Positions 41,847-50,949 of a DNA stretch of 64,000 bases are shown piece by piece (the first letter of the stretch is position 1; the number at the start of each line of letters is the position of its first letter). The notes below the pieces were generated by a model. That model searched no databases. It saw nothing but the letters and a program-made list of their open reading frames with translations, and was not told the DNA's origin. This DNA comes from Caballeronia insecticola (lineage in GTDB: Bacteria > Pseudomonadota > Gammaproteobacteria > Burkholderiales > Burkholderiaceae). A program made the position numbers and the translations under genes. The stretch spans positions 806,001 through 870,000 of the forward strand of contig NC_021288.1 in the NCBI RefSeq assembly GCF_000402035.1, read 5' to 3'.

Positions 41847-43469
41847 ATGGCGGCGAGCAATCAAGAAGAAACATCGCATGAACAAACCGGCCTGCGCAGT
41901 CCGGGCTGGATGTTCTTTTGGCGTTTGCTGTCGACCATTCTCATGGGCTGTCTCGTGGCGCTCGTGCTGCCGAGCCGCTTCACCGAGGAACTGGGCGCGC
42001 AGAAAATCGCCAAGCTGGCGGCGCCGCTCGAAGGCGCGTGGTACGGAACGAAGCATCGCGACGAGATCACCGTGCTGCTGATTGACGAAAAGTCGCTGGC
42101 CAGGGAAGCGGTGCCGTCGTGGCCCGCGCCGTTCGACTACTACGCGATGCTCCTGCGCGCGTTCGTCAATAATGATAGTTATCATCCGCGCGCCGTTTTC
42201 TTCGATATCGTCTTCGAACATAAACAGGCTCCGGATGCCCTGAAAAAATTCGAAACCGAGATCGACAAGATCGACAAGGAGGCCCGCGGCCCGCATCCGG
42301 TCGTCTTTCTGGCCGCGCGTCGCGACCGCGACGACAAACTCACCATCGGCAAGGAGCTCGACGATTTCCCCGGGGCGACGCGGGTCGCCATCGAGTATTC
42401 GCCGAATGAAGTCGATCACATCACGTGGACTTATCGGCTCTTTTTCGAGGAAGCGCCGCATCATTCCGATGACGCCCGCACATCGGGGATCAAGCGCGCG
42501 TCGGCCGCTGAAAGTACTCCGCACGCGCCGATACCGCGCAGCGCCGCGTTGTCGATTTACGAAGACGCGTTCGAGCTGTCGCAAGCCCTGCCCGAACGAG
42601 AGATCGGCAGCTCGATGGTCCTGACCTGGGGACTCGACACCGCGCAGGCCGGTCTGTTGTGGGAAGCCGAAGACGACGAAGAGAAGGAAGCGCGCAAGGA
42701 TGCGCATCTCATCAGCTTCGACGATGGCGAGAAAGACGAAAAATCCTACTGCACTTCCGACGACAGCGACTGGACCCTCTTCAAACGCGCACAGGCACGC
42801 GCCGTCATGCGCAGCCTCAGCCGCCCGCTATGCGTATTTCATCGGACGATCCACGCAAGCGAGCTTTACGACATGACGACGGGCGAACTGAAAGAGGCCT
42901 TCGGCGACAAGGTCGTGATGATCGGAACGTCGCTTCGCTATTCGAACGACATTGTCGTGTCGCCGCTGCATGACCGCATTCCCGGTGTATTTCTGCACGC
43001 CATGGCGCTCGACAACTTGCTGACGTCACGAGGCAGATATCAGGAGCACTGGGAACCGCCTTCCAGACCGTCCGACAAGCGCTGGCTTCCATTTGCCGGG
43101 CTGTGCCTGATGGGACTGCTGCCGATCGTTCTCGTGCGTGCGGGCAAAGAGCTTGTGGAGCGCCAGCTCAAGGAGAGACGCAAGTCGCAGGAGCAGACGC
43201 CCGGGCCGAACGTGTCACCCGCGCCGCCCGTCAGGTCTTACGCGTACAGGAAGCTCAGGGACGTTGTCATCAAGATCGGGCGCTTTCTGATCAGCGGCGT
43301 CGCGCTGATCGTCTTCGCGGTCGTGTTCCTGGTCGTGGGGCAGCACGTGATGCATGTGCCGTTTCTCCCCGTTTCGCATCTGGTCGCCTGCGCGCTGGCT
43401 CTCGAATGGGTCGAGTGGGGACCCGACTTCGCCAACTGGATCTTGGACGTCAAAGAGGAAAAGTCATGA
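41847..43469 (+). CDS. CHASE2 domain membrane protein
   Basis: The 540-residue protein has one membrane segment near residues 22-42 and a large CHASE2-type extracytoplasmic sensor domain. The sensor holds ITVLLIDEKSLAREAVPSWP, RAVFFDIVFEH, GDKVVMIGTSLRYSNDIV and PGVFLHAMALDNLL. Two or more C-terminal membrane segments follow (about 412-430 and 478-525). CHASE2 is normally attached to cyclases, kinases or diguanylate cyclases, but here the protein ends after the membrane segments with no output domain. Its TGA overlaps the ATG of the next gene. Signalling may pass to the two following secreted proteins. Confidence 0.88.
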   Translation: MAASNQEETSHEQTGLRSPGWMFFWRLLSTILMGCLVALVLPSRFTEELGAQKIAKLAAPLEGAWYGTKHRDEITVLLIDEKSLAREAVPSWPAPFDYYAMLLRAFVNNDSYHPRAVFFDIVFEHKQAPDALKKFETEIDKIDKEARGPHPVVFLAARRDRDDKLTIGKELDDFPGATRVAIEYSPNEVDHITWTYRLFFEEAPHHSDDARTSGIKRASAAESTPHAPIPRSAALSIYEDAFELSQALPEREIGSSMVLTWGLDTAQAGLLWEAEDDEEKEARKDAHLISFDDGEKDEKSYCTSDDSDWTLFKRAQARAVMRSLSRPLCVFHRTIHASELYDMTTGELKEAFGDKVVMIGTSLRYSNDIVVSPLHDRIPGVFLHAMALDNLLTSRGRYQEHWEPPSRPSDKRWLPFAGLCLMGLLPIVLVRAGKELVERQLKERRKSQEQTPGPNVSPAPPVRSYAYRKLRDVVIKIGRFLISGVALIVFAVVFLVVGQHVMHVPFLPVSHLVACALALEWVEWGPDFANWILDVKEEKS

Positions 43470-43855
43470 ACAAGCACCTTTCCGGGTCATGCGTCAGGTT
43501 GCTGTCGATCGCGGCGCTGCTCGCGCTCTCGATCGCGCCAGTTGCCACTTCTCAAGCCGCCGACGCCGAGCCCAAGGAGACCCTGGTCGAACCGATGAAG
43601 GCGGGAGGGTCTCTCAAACTCTATGCCTCGCCGGATGACAAGGAAAGCGCCGGCCTCGCGCCGCCCGAAGCCATGCCGCTGCACGTAACCGGTACGCAAG
43701 AGAAGGGGTTTTATCCGGTCGCCGTCGGCAGCAAACGCTACTGGGTCGACGGCATGGACATCAAGATGCGCCGCGACAACCGTGCCAAATGCAACGCCTC
43801 GGCAAGCGTCCACGCCGCGGGCCAGCTCGGCGCCGCCACCAACAGGTGCCAATGA
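43466..43855 (+). CDS. Small secreted SH3-like protein
   Basis: The 129-residue product has a signal peptide (MNKHLSGSCVRLLSIAALLA, cleavage after SQA near residue 31). The mature part resembles a bacterial SH3-like domain: LKLYASPDDKESAGLAPPEA and FYPVAVGSKRYWVDGMDIKM. It starts inside the stop of the CHASE2 gene and ends in the start of the M48 gene (ATGA both times). Translation of all three is thus coupled. It probably binds cell-wall or partner protein surfaces in the periplasm. Confidence 0.8.
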   Translation: MNKHLSGSCVRLLSIAALLALSIAPVATSQAADAEPKETLVEPMKAGGSLKLYASPDDKESAGLAPPEAMPLHVTGTQEKGFYPVAVGSKRYWVDGMDIKMRRDNRAKCNASASVHAAGQLGAATNRCQ

Positions 43856-45564
43856 TGACCACCATCAACCGGCGCTGCTTCTGCACCGCCTGCGCGAGCC
43901 TGCTGCTCGGCGCGTGCGCGGACACCAAACTGCCGCTCGATCTCGGCAGCATCACCGGAACCAACCGGAACGCGGGCGACATGGACGGCGTCGGCGTGCT
44001 GCCGCCCCCGCCGCAACGCACCTGGCCCGACGCGAAGCTCGACCTGAGCAAGGCGCGCGCCGACGGTTATGGCCTCGTGCCGATGCCGGACATGGAGGCC
44101 TATCTCAACAGCCTGCTCGTCACCATCAAGAAGACGGCGGGCACGCCGGGCTATCCGGGCTCCGTTCATGTCATCGCGGACACGGGCCTCAACGCCAATT
44201 CGAGCGGCGCGGGCAATATCTTCGTCTCGATGGGATGGATTCAGTCCGCCGAGTCGGAAGACGAAATATTCGCGATTCTTTCGCATGAGTTCGGGCACGT
44301 CTATCTGAATCATCATGCGATCTTCGATGTGCGCACGGCCGGTCAGACGTCCGCCGAAGTGGTCTCGCTCGCGTGGTCCATCGCGAACAAGCCGCCGACG
44401 GCCAACGCGTGGACGGGCATCGACAATGTCGGCGTCGTCGATACGCTCGGCACGCGCGTGCTGTTTCCGGCGTGGCAGCGCAGCGTCGAAGAGCAGGCCG
44501 ACCGCTTCGGCGCGACCATCAGCCTGCGTTGCAATTACTCGTATATCGACGGCTTCAAGGCGTTCTTCGAGCGCGTCATCACCTACGATCAGGAGTCGAA
44601 GGAACGGCGCAAGAAACTGCGCGAGCAACAGGCGCAAATGGCCCGTGCAAAAGCGAGCCAGAGCGCGGCGACCAAGGCGCACGCGCAGCCGCTCGTGCCG
44701 GTGTCCGCCGGAACGAGCACGATGCGGCTCAATCAGATCGGCAGTCTCTCGGCGCTCAGCGACGTCGTTTCATCCTATACGTCGGTGCGTTCGGATGTCG
44801 AAGTCGGGGCGGCGCAAAACGCGTTCGACCTGCAACAGTTGATCGAGAATCAGATCGACGAACAGATGGAATCCCTGCATGACGATCACGGCGATCCGGC
44901 CGCGCGCGAAGAAAGCCTGACCAAACTCGTGCGCCCCGTGATGGGCGACAAGCGGCCGGACCCGCGCAAGGACGCGTGGGAAGCCGCCAGGAAGCGCGGC
45001 TCGACGCCCACGATCCTCACGCATTACGCATCCACCGCCGACGTGCAGAACCTGCAGGCGGCGGGACAGTACAGCCAGGCGCTCGATCTCGCGCAGAAGG
45101 CGGCCTCCGGCGTCACCGCGAACGATGCGTATCCGGTCTTCCTGCTCTCGAATCTGATGGCGCTCGCGCATAGCGGTTCGCCCGATGCGCAGGCGCAGGT
45201 TCTGCGCCGCAACCAGAACTCGCGCGATCCGTCGTGGCTGATACAAACCAATCTCGCGCGGCGCGTTGCCGTCAAGGACCCGCGCCAGGGCGAGTCGTTC
45301 CTGTTGCAGCAATTCGATTATTTCGATCGCGCGTCGATCACCTGGCCATCGGTGATTTCATACTATCGCGAGCACGGCAACGTGCAGCATGCCAACGAAC
45401 TCGCGCAGACCTGCAGCATCAAGTATCCGGACATGAAGGCCGCTTGCCTCGCCGCCGCAAAAGCGCCCACGCAACAGGCCAAAGCGGACGGCACGAACAC
45501 GAACGAGTTCGACAAGGCGCGCAGCAAGGTGGTCGACTGGGCGAAGAGCATTCTGCCGAAGTAG
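43852..45564 (+). CDS. M48 family metalloprotease lipoprotein
   Basis: The 570-residue protein has a lipobox LLGAC (Cys22), so it is a lipoprotein of the envelope. The protease part shows HEFGH at residues 145-149 and the downstream glutamate in EEQADRFGA, as in M48 (BepA/LoiP-like) proteases. A Q/K-rich stretch with coiled-coil character follows (KERRKKLREQQAQMARAKAS). The C-terminal 200 residues are helical and repeat-like (AAGQYSQALDLAQKAASG), like the TPR domain of BepA. It may process or clear misfolded outer-membrane proteins, under CHASE2 input. Confidence 0.88.
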   Translation: MMTTINRRCFCTACASLLLGACADTKLPLDLGSITGTNRNAGDMDGVGVLPPPPQRTWPDAKLDLSKARADGYGLVPMPDMEAYLNSLLVTIKKTAGTPGYPGSVHVIADTGLNANSSGAGNIFVSMGWIQSAESEDEIFAILSHEFGHVYLNHHAIFDVRTAGQTSAEVVSLAWSIANKPPTANAWTGIDNVGVVDTLGTRVLFPAWQRSVEEQADRFGATISLRCNYSYIDGFKAFFERVITYDQESKERRKKLREQQAQMARAKASQSAATKAHAQPLVPVSAGTSTMRLNQIGSLSALSDVVSSYTSVRSDVEVGAAQNAFDLQQLIENQIDEQMESLHDDHGDPAAREESLTKLVRPVMGDKRPDPRKDAWEAARKRGSTPTILTHYASTADVQNLQAAGQYSQALDLAQKAASGVTANDAYPVFLLSNLMALAHSGSPDAQAQVLRRNQNSRDPSWLIQTNLARRVAVKDPRQGESFLLQQFDYFDRASITWPSVISYYREHGNVQHANELAQTCSIKYPDMKAACLAAAKAPTQQAKADGTNTNEFDKARSKVVDWAKSILPK

Positions 45565-45587
45565 GCCACGCGTGCTTGCGCCGGTCT

Positions 45588-47009
45588 TTAGCGCGTGGCG
45601 TTCGACGCCATCTGCGCATGATTCTGCCTGCGCCGATAAACCGTATCGCGCGATGCAAGCCAGTAATACAGCGGCGACGTCAGCAGCAGGCCGACGACCC
45701 ACGAGAGGTCCGCGCCGTCGAGATACTTCGGCACGGGGCCTGCGTACATCGGCGTATTCATGAACGGAATCTGCACGACGATGCCGATGGCATACGCGAT
45801 CAACGCCTGCGGATTGAAGCGCCCGTAAATGCCGCCGTCCACCTGAAAGATCGATTGAATATCGTACTTGCCCTTGTGGATCACATAGAAGTCGATCAGA
45901 TTGATGGCCGTCCACGGTACCAGCACGACGAGCAGCGCGAGCACGAGATCTACGAGATTCGCGACGAAGTTCGTCGACGCACCGATCGCGCCATAACAGC
46001 ATGCAAGCAGAATCACGACCGACAACACCGCGCGCGACTTGGCCGTAGGAATCCAGCGATACGCGAACGTCTGCAACGAAGTGATCGTCGCGAGCACCGC
46101 GCCGTACAGGTTCAGCGCGTTATGGCTGATCACGCTCAAGAGGAACAGCACGAGCATCGGCAGGCCGAGCGGACCGGTGGCCTGCTTCACTGCGTCCATC
46201 GCGTCGGCACCGGGCGGCACGGCCAGCACCGCAACCGCGCCGAAGACGAACGCGAGCGTCGAACCGATGGTGCAGCCCAGATACGTCGCCCAGAATGTCG
46301 ATGCAACGCGCACGTTCTCCGGCAGATAGCGCGAATAGTCGGACACATACGGCGCGAACGCGATCTGCCAGAGCGCCGAGAGCGACACGGTTGCCAGCCA
46401 CCCGGCAATATTGAAGCCGCCGCGCGTGAGGAAATCGTCCGTGGCGATATGCGTGAGGATGTACCCGAAGCCGACGAAGATGCCAATGCCAAGCACCCAC
46501 GTGCCGATGCGGTTCAGGATATGAATGAACCGGTATCCGATGATGCCGATCAGCCCCGACCCGAGCGCCCCGACGATAATGCCCGCCGGCACCGACACCG
46601 CGCTTTCGATACCGTGCAGCGACTTCCCCGCCAGCACGATGTTGGACGCGAAGAAGCCTACATACATCACGCCGGCGATCACCGTGACGAGCAGCGCGCC
46701 CCACGAGCCGAACTGCGCGCGGCTCTGGATCATCTGCGGAATGCCCATCTGCGGTCCCTGCGCCGAATGCAGTGCCATCAACACGCCGCCGACCGCCTGC
46801 CCCACGACGATCGCAACGATGCCCCACAGCAGATTCAGATGGAACATCTGCACGCCGAGCGCGCCGGTCACGATCGGCAGAGGCGCAATGTTCCCGCCGA
46901 ACCACAGCGTAAAGAGATCGCGCACCTTGCCGTGACGATCCTCGGGCGGCACATAGCCGATCGTGTGCTTCTCGATCAGCGGCGAAGCGTTCTGTTGCGC
47001 TGTGTTCAA
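45588..47009 (-). CDS. NCS1 family purine/pyrimidine-type permease
   Basis: I chose the TTG at 47009, with AGGAGA upstream, giving 473 residues. The sequence has NCS1 signatures: GYVPPEDRHGKVRDLFTLWF, then NIAPLPIVTGALGVQ, GIVAIVVGQAVGG, and APYVSDYSRYLPENV in the middle. Twelve membrane segments are likely. NCS1 proteins take up cytosine, uracil, allantoin, hydantoin or thiamine precursors. As the last gene of the leftward set (98 bases after the deacylase gene), it likely brings in the compound that the operon degrades. Confidence 0.9.
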   Translation of the reverse strand: MNTAQQNASPLIEKHTIGYVPPEDRHGKVRDLFTLWFGGNIAPLPIVTGALGVQMFHLNLLWGIVAIVVGQAVGGVLMALHSAQGPQMGIPQMIQSRAQFGSWGALLVTVIAGVMYVGFFASNIVLAGKSLHGIESAVSVPAGIIVGALGSGLIGIIGYRFIHILNRIGTWVLGIGIFVGFGYILTHIATDDFLTRGGFNIAGWLATVSLSALWQIAFAPYVSDYSRYLPENVRVASTFWATYLGCTIGSTLAFVFGAVAVLAVPPGADAMDAVKQATGPLGLPMLVLFLLSVISHNALNLYGAVLATITSLQTFAYRWIPTAKSRAVLSVVILLACCYGAIGASTNFVANLVDLVLALLVVLVPWTAINLIDFYVIHKGKYDIQSIFQVDGGIYGRFNPQALIAYAIGIVVQIPFMNTPMYAGPVPKYLDGADLSWVVGLLLTSPLYYWLASRDTVYRRRQNHAQMASNATR

Positions 47010-47107
47010 AGTCGTCTCCTGTGATTCGATAGCAATAAGTCGACGGCAAAGCGATGCCCTCACGCTCGAAGCGTGTGCTGTCGCTTTGACGGAGGTACCG
47101 CGTGAAG

Positions 47108-48271
47108 TCAGGCGCTGGCCGAGAGATGGTCCGCGAGACGCATCATCATCGTGTCGCAGTCGCGCAGTTGTTCGACCGTCACGAATTCGTCGGGCTTGTG
47201 GCCCTGATCCATGCTTCCCGGTCCGCAGACCACCGAGGGAATGCCCGCCCGATTGAACAGGCCGCCTTCGGAACCGAAGGCCACCGTGCCGAAATCCGTC
47301 GAGCCGCTCAGCATGGCGACGAGACGCGCCGCTTCGCTTTCCGGCGATGTCGCGAGTCCCGGATACGCCGACAGCGGCTCGAGGCGAATATCCGTGTCCG
47401 GCTTCACCGCGCGCATCTTCGGCAATAGCTCGGCGTTCGCGTAAGTCTGCAATTCATCGGCGACGCGATTCGCATCGAAGCCCGGCAGCGCGCGCACTTC
47501 GAAATCGAATTCGCATTCGGCCGGCACAATGTTGAGCGCGCGGCCACCCTTGATGACGCCGGTCTGCACCGTCGAGTAAGGCGGATCGAAACGCGTGTCG
47601 TGATGCTCGGGCTGCGCAAGTTGCTCGCCGATCTCGTCCAGACGATTGATGAGACGCGCCGCATATTGAATCGCGTTGACGCCATACGGCGCGTAGGCCG
47701 AATGGCACGCCGCGCCCTTCACCTGACAACGCATCGCGAGCTTGCCCTTGTGACCCAGAACCGGCTTGAGCGCGGTCGGCTCGCCGATGACACACAGCAC
47801 CGGCCTGTGCGCGCGCTTTTCCAGTTCCGCGAGCATCGGCCGCACGCCGAGGCAGCCGACCTCTTCGTCATACGAGAACGCAAGATGCACCGGCAGCTTC
47901 AGATCGCGTTCGATGAAACGCGGCACCGCCGCCAGCACCGAGGCGAGAAAGCCCTTCATGTCGGCGGTGCCGCGGCCATACAGGCGGCCGTCTTTTTCGG
48001 TGAGGCGAAAAGCATCGACGGTCCACGCCTGACCATCGACGGGCACGACATCCGTATGTCCCGACAGCACGATGCCGCCGCGATTGCGCGGACCGATCGT
48101 CGCGAACAGATTTGCCTTGGTGCGGGCGTTGTTGTAGAAAAGCTCGCTCTCGACGCCGTAACCGGCCAGATACGTCCGCACGAACTCGATCAGTTCCAGA
48201 TTGGAATCGCGGCTGACGGTTGCGAAGCCGATCAGCTTTTCCAGCAGCGCGCGGCTCGTCATGTCACTCAT
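47108..48271 (-). CDS. ArgE-type M20 deacylase (acetylornithine deacetylase family)
   Basis: The 387-residue zinc enzyme has M20 signatures: LSGHTDVVPVDGQAW (first metal His and catalytic Asp), YGRGTADMKGF (bridging Asp), SYDEEVGCLG (general base Glu and metal Glu) and GHKPDEFV (C-terminal metal His). ArgE itself cleaves N-acetyl-L-ornithine. Here the context is catabolic, so it may deacylate another amino-acid derivative. The start at 48271 overlaps the DUF1028 stop by 8 bases; a second ATG at 48262 is possible. Confidence 0.87.
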   Translation of the reverse strand: MSDMTSRALLEKLIGFATVSRDSNLELIEFVRTYLAGYGVESELFYNNARTKANLFATIGPRNRGGIVLSGHTDVVPVDGQAWTVDAFRLTEKDGRLYGRGTADMKGFLASVLAAVPRFIERDLKLPVHLAFSYDEEVGCLGVRPMLAELEKRAHRPVLCVIGEPTALKPVLGHKGKLAMRCQVKGAACHSAYAPYGVNAIQYAARLINRLDEIGEQLAQPEHHDTRFDPPYSTVQTGVIKGGRALNIVPAECEFDFEVRALPGFDANRVADELQTYANAELLPKMRAVKPDTDIRLEPLSAYPGLATSPESEAARLVAMLSGSTDFGTVAFGSEGGLFNRAGIPSVVCGPGSMDQGHKPDEFVTVEQLRDCDTMMMRLADHLSASA

Positions 48272-48941
48272 CGCCCGGCACTCCGTAGCTGGGCGCGGCG
48301 GTCGGGTTCAGCGCGCGCGTCACGTAGTCCTGCATCTGCAGCCTGTAGGCCTGCCACAGCGTATCGAGCTTGCCGATGGGATCGTCGTCGGCCCAATCGA
48401 CTCGCAGATCGACGAGCGGCCAGCTCATCTCGCCCGCTATCTTCAGCGCCGCCGAATGCACCGGCCCTGCTTCGCCGCCTGCGGCCATCGCGGCATGCAT
48501 CGCGGCAAGCAAGCGGTCCGCGAGTGCGCCCGTGGCGTTCTCGAATGCGGGAATCATCGCTTCGATGACGTGGATGCCCGCCAGCATGTTGCCCGCAGCG
48601 ACGCATTGATTTCCCGCCACCGCGTGATAGGTGCCGAGCGCTTCCCTGCCGCTGAAAAATGCGGTGCGGCCTTGCGCGTCGATCACCGTCACCTGCCGGT
48701 ACTCGCTCCATTCGTTCGCGGCAAGCGCGCGTTCGAGCGCCGCGGCCGGATCGAGCCGTGCCTGTTGCAGTTGATCGAGAATCTGCGAGCCGAGCGCGGG
48801 CAGCGTGACGTTTTGCGTCGCCACCGCGCCGACGCCCGCGCGCACCCACGGACACCGCGCGCCGACCGCGATGCTCGATGAACTGATCGCGATGCCAAGC
48901 TGCCCCGTCTTATCGCAACGTCCGACGATAGAAAATGTCAT
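48264..48941 (-). CDS. DUF1028 family protein (Ntn-hydrolase-like)
   Basis: The 225-residue protein begins MTFSIVGRCDKTGQLGIAIS and has the family's ARCPWVRAGVGAVATQNVTL, VAGNQCVAAGNMLAG and WPLVDLRVDWADDDPIG blocks. DUF1028 proteins have an Ntn-hydrolase-like fold and often neighbour RidA and peptidase genes. I know of no proven reaction. It overlaps the ArgE-type gene and is 10 bases from the RidA gene, so all are in one operon; an amide-hydrolysing role would fit. Confidence 0.88.
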   Translation of the reverse strand: MTFSIVGRCDKTGQLGIAISSSSIAVGARCPWVRAGVGAVATQNVTLPALGSQILDQLQQARLDPAAALERALAANEWSEYRQVTVIDAQGRTAFFSGREALGTYHAVAGNQCVAAGNMLAGIHVIEAMIPAFENATGALADRLLAAMHAAMAAGGEAGPVHSAALKIAGEMSWPLVDLRVDWADDDPIGKLDTLWQAYRLQMQDYVTRALNPTAAPSYGVPGDE

Positions 48942-48951
48942 GTGCCCTCCA

Positions 48952-49389
48952 TCAGGCCTGAGGCGGCGTCCAGCCTTCCGGAATGACCGCGATCACGTCG
49001 ATTTCCATCAGCCATTCCGGCTGGCCGAGCGCGACGACGGTCAGTCCCGTCGAAATCGGAAACACGCCCTTCAGCCACTTGCCGACTTCGCGATACACCG
49101 GTTCGCGAAAGCGCACATCGGTGAGATACGTCGTCGTCTTGACGATATGAGAGAGATCGCTTCCCGCTTCTTCCAGCAATTGCTTGACGTTCTTCATCGC
49201 CTGCTCGGCCTGCGCGCGCGGATCGCCGAGCCCGACGAGATTGCCCGAAAAATCCGTGCCGATCTGGCCGCGCACATACACGGTGTTGCCCGCGCGCACG
49301 GCCTGGCAGAGATCGTTGTCGAGCGTCTGGTTCGGGTACGTATCCTTCGTGTTGAACATGCGGATACGGGTATGCGTTGGTTGGCTCAT
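48952..49389 (-). CDS. RidA family protein
   Basis: The 145-residue protein has the RidA/YjgF fold: AVRAGNTVYVRGQIGTDFSG, DPRAQAEQAMKNVKQLLEEA, and the conserved IVKTTTYLTDVRFREPVYRE. Close family members hydrolyse reactive enamine/imine intermediates; some have other deaminase or carbamate roles in catabolic operons. In this set it would deal with imines created by the flavin or Rieske oxygenase. It starts 43 bases after the flavoprotein stop. Confidence 0.9.
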   Translation of the reverse strand: MSQPTHTRIRMFNTKDTYPNQTLDNDLCQAVRAGNTVYVRGQIGTDFSGNLVGLGDPRAQAEQAMKNVKQLLEEAGSDLSHIVKTTTYLTDVRFREPVYREVGKWLKGVFPISTGLTVVALGQPEWLMEIDVIAVIPEGWTPPQA

Positions 49390-49432
49390 CGATGCACCTT
49401 GGTACTGAAGAATGACTGAGGAAAGTTTGAAA

Positions 49433-50758
49433 TCAGTTGACGCCTACTTCGCTCGTCGTGTGTACGGACGATTCGGCAGACGAGCGTTCGGTGCGAGCTT
49501 GCGGCGCATCGTAATAAGCGAGGTATTTGCGCTGCGTGACGATGTGATCGGCAATGTGCTTCGCGTCATGCCACACGCCCCAGATGAACGCGGAGCCGCG
49601 CCGCGAGAGCCACGGCAAGCCGAGAAAATAGATGCCCGGCTCCTTCGCGACGCCGCGCTGATGCCGGGGCTTGCCTTTGTCGTCGAATGCATCGACTTGC
49701 AGCCAGCCGAAATCGACGGCATAGCCCGTCGCCCAAATGATCGAGGTCACGCCTGCCTGCGCCAGATCGAGTTCGGCGAGCGGATGCGTCATGCAGTCCG
49801 GATCGGCGGGAATGATGCGGGCTTCGGGCTCCTCGGGAAGATCGAGGCCGTTGCGCGCGGCGTAGGCATCGGCTGCATCGAGCAGCGACAGATAGTTCTC
49901 GTCGCCGCGCCGGATGTTATCCGCGAGATCGGCTTCGAACGTCACGATGTCGCCATCGAACGATTTCGTCAGGCCGACGAGCGTGATGCCCTGATGCGCG
50001 AGACGCCTGAAATCCACCGTCTGGCCGCCACGCGCGCCGCTCACGGCAATCGTCACGTGTTCGCGGCCGGGCTTCATGACTTCCGCGTCCCATTCGCCGA
50101 GCACGCCGAGCCACCAGCAGAAATCGCGGCCGCGATAACCGCGCGGCGGACGATCATGCGCACCCACTGAAAGATAAACGCGTCTGCCCGCGCGCTGCAA
50201 TTCATCGGCGATCTGCACGCCCGACGATCCCGCGCCGACCACCAGCACGCCGCCTTCGGGCAACTGCGCAGGATTGCGATAGTCGGCCGAGTGAATCTGC
50301 GTGAGATGCGTAGCGTTAGGCGCGATCGGCGGAATGACCGGCCGCTGAAACGGCCCCGTCGCGACGACAACGCGATTCGCCTCGATCGTTCCGTCCGATG
50401 TTTCGACCGTAAAGCCCGGGCGTCCCGCATTGCGCACGACCTTCTTCACGTCGACGCCGGTGCGGATAGGCGCATCGAACTTTCTCGCGTAAGCGACGAA
50501 ATAATCCGCGACCTGTTCCTTCGATGCAAACGCGTTCGGATCGAAGTCGGCGAATTCGAGGTTGGGAAAACGGTCGTGCCATGCGGGGCCGTTGGCGACC
50601 AGCGAATCCCATCGTCCGGTGCGCCAGCGTTCGGCAATGCGGTCGCGTTCCAGCACGAGATGCGGCACGCCGAGCTTGCTCAGATGCTCGCTCATCGCGA
50701 CGCCCGCCTGCCCTGCGCCGACCACGAGCGTATCGATTGACGTTGTTTCCACTGTCAT
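49433..50758 (-). CDS. Flavin-containing monooxygenase (CzcO/YUC-like)
   Basis: The 441-residue flavoprotein has an N-terminal FAD motif GAGQAGVAMSEHL at residues 14-26 and a second NADPH motif GAGSSGVQIADEL at about 177-189. ATGPFQRP after the first Rossmann fold and IIWATGYAVDFGWL at the end match the FMO/CzcO group. It would hydroxylate a nitrogen or perform a Baeyer-Villiger-like oxygenation. It is the first gene of the leftward operon, divergent from the LysR gene with 191 bases between. Confidence 0.88.
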   Translation of the reverse strand: MTVETTSIDTLVVGAGQAGVAMSEHLSKLGVPHLVLERDRIAERWRTGRWDSLVANGPAWHDRFPNLEFADFDPNAFASKEQVADYFVAYARKFDAPIRTGVDVKKVVRNAGRPGFTVETSDGTIEANRVVVATGPFQRPVIPPIAPNATHLTQIHSADYRNPAQLPEGGVLVVGAGSSGVQIADELQRAGRRVYLSVGAHDRPPRGYRGRDFCWWLGVLGEWDAEVMKPGREHVTIAVSGARGGQTVDFRRLAHQGITLVGLTKSFDGDIVTFEADLADNIRRGDENYLSLLDAADAYAARNGLDLPEEPEARIIPADPDCMTHPLAELDLAQAGVTSIIWATGYAVDFGWLQVDAFDDKGKPRHQRGVAKEPGIYFLGLPWLSRRGSAFIWGVWHDAKHIADHIVTQRKYLAYYDAPQARTERSSAESSVHTTSEVGVN

Positions 50759-50949
50759 GGCTATGTCCTTCCGAAAGACCGTTTATCTGCGTGATGTCTT
50801 CGTGAAAATCTACGCGCCCCGACAGAATCCGAAAAATATATTTAAAAAATGCATAGCATCGGATTTGGCTATGCAGTCATTTTTGACGGCTTCACAATGC
50901 CGCCGAACGAAAGAACGAAAGAACGAACGCCGGTCATGGAGCATCGTCG
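50759..50949. promoter_or_regulatory. Divergent control region, monooxygenase operon / LysR
   Basis: This 191-base A/T-rich spacer separates the divergent starts. ATATATTTAAAAAATGCATAG near 50840 is notably A/T-rich and could hold both promoters. No single LysR box stands out. Confidence 0.4.

Noticed and set aside
45234..47024. 596-codon plus-strand frame opposite the NCS1 permease
   Set aside because: It is a low-complexity Arg/His-rich shadow; the permease on the other strand has clear membrane segments and a ribosome site.
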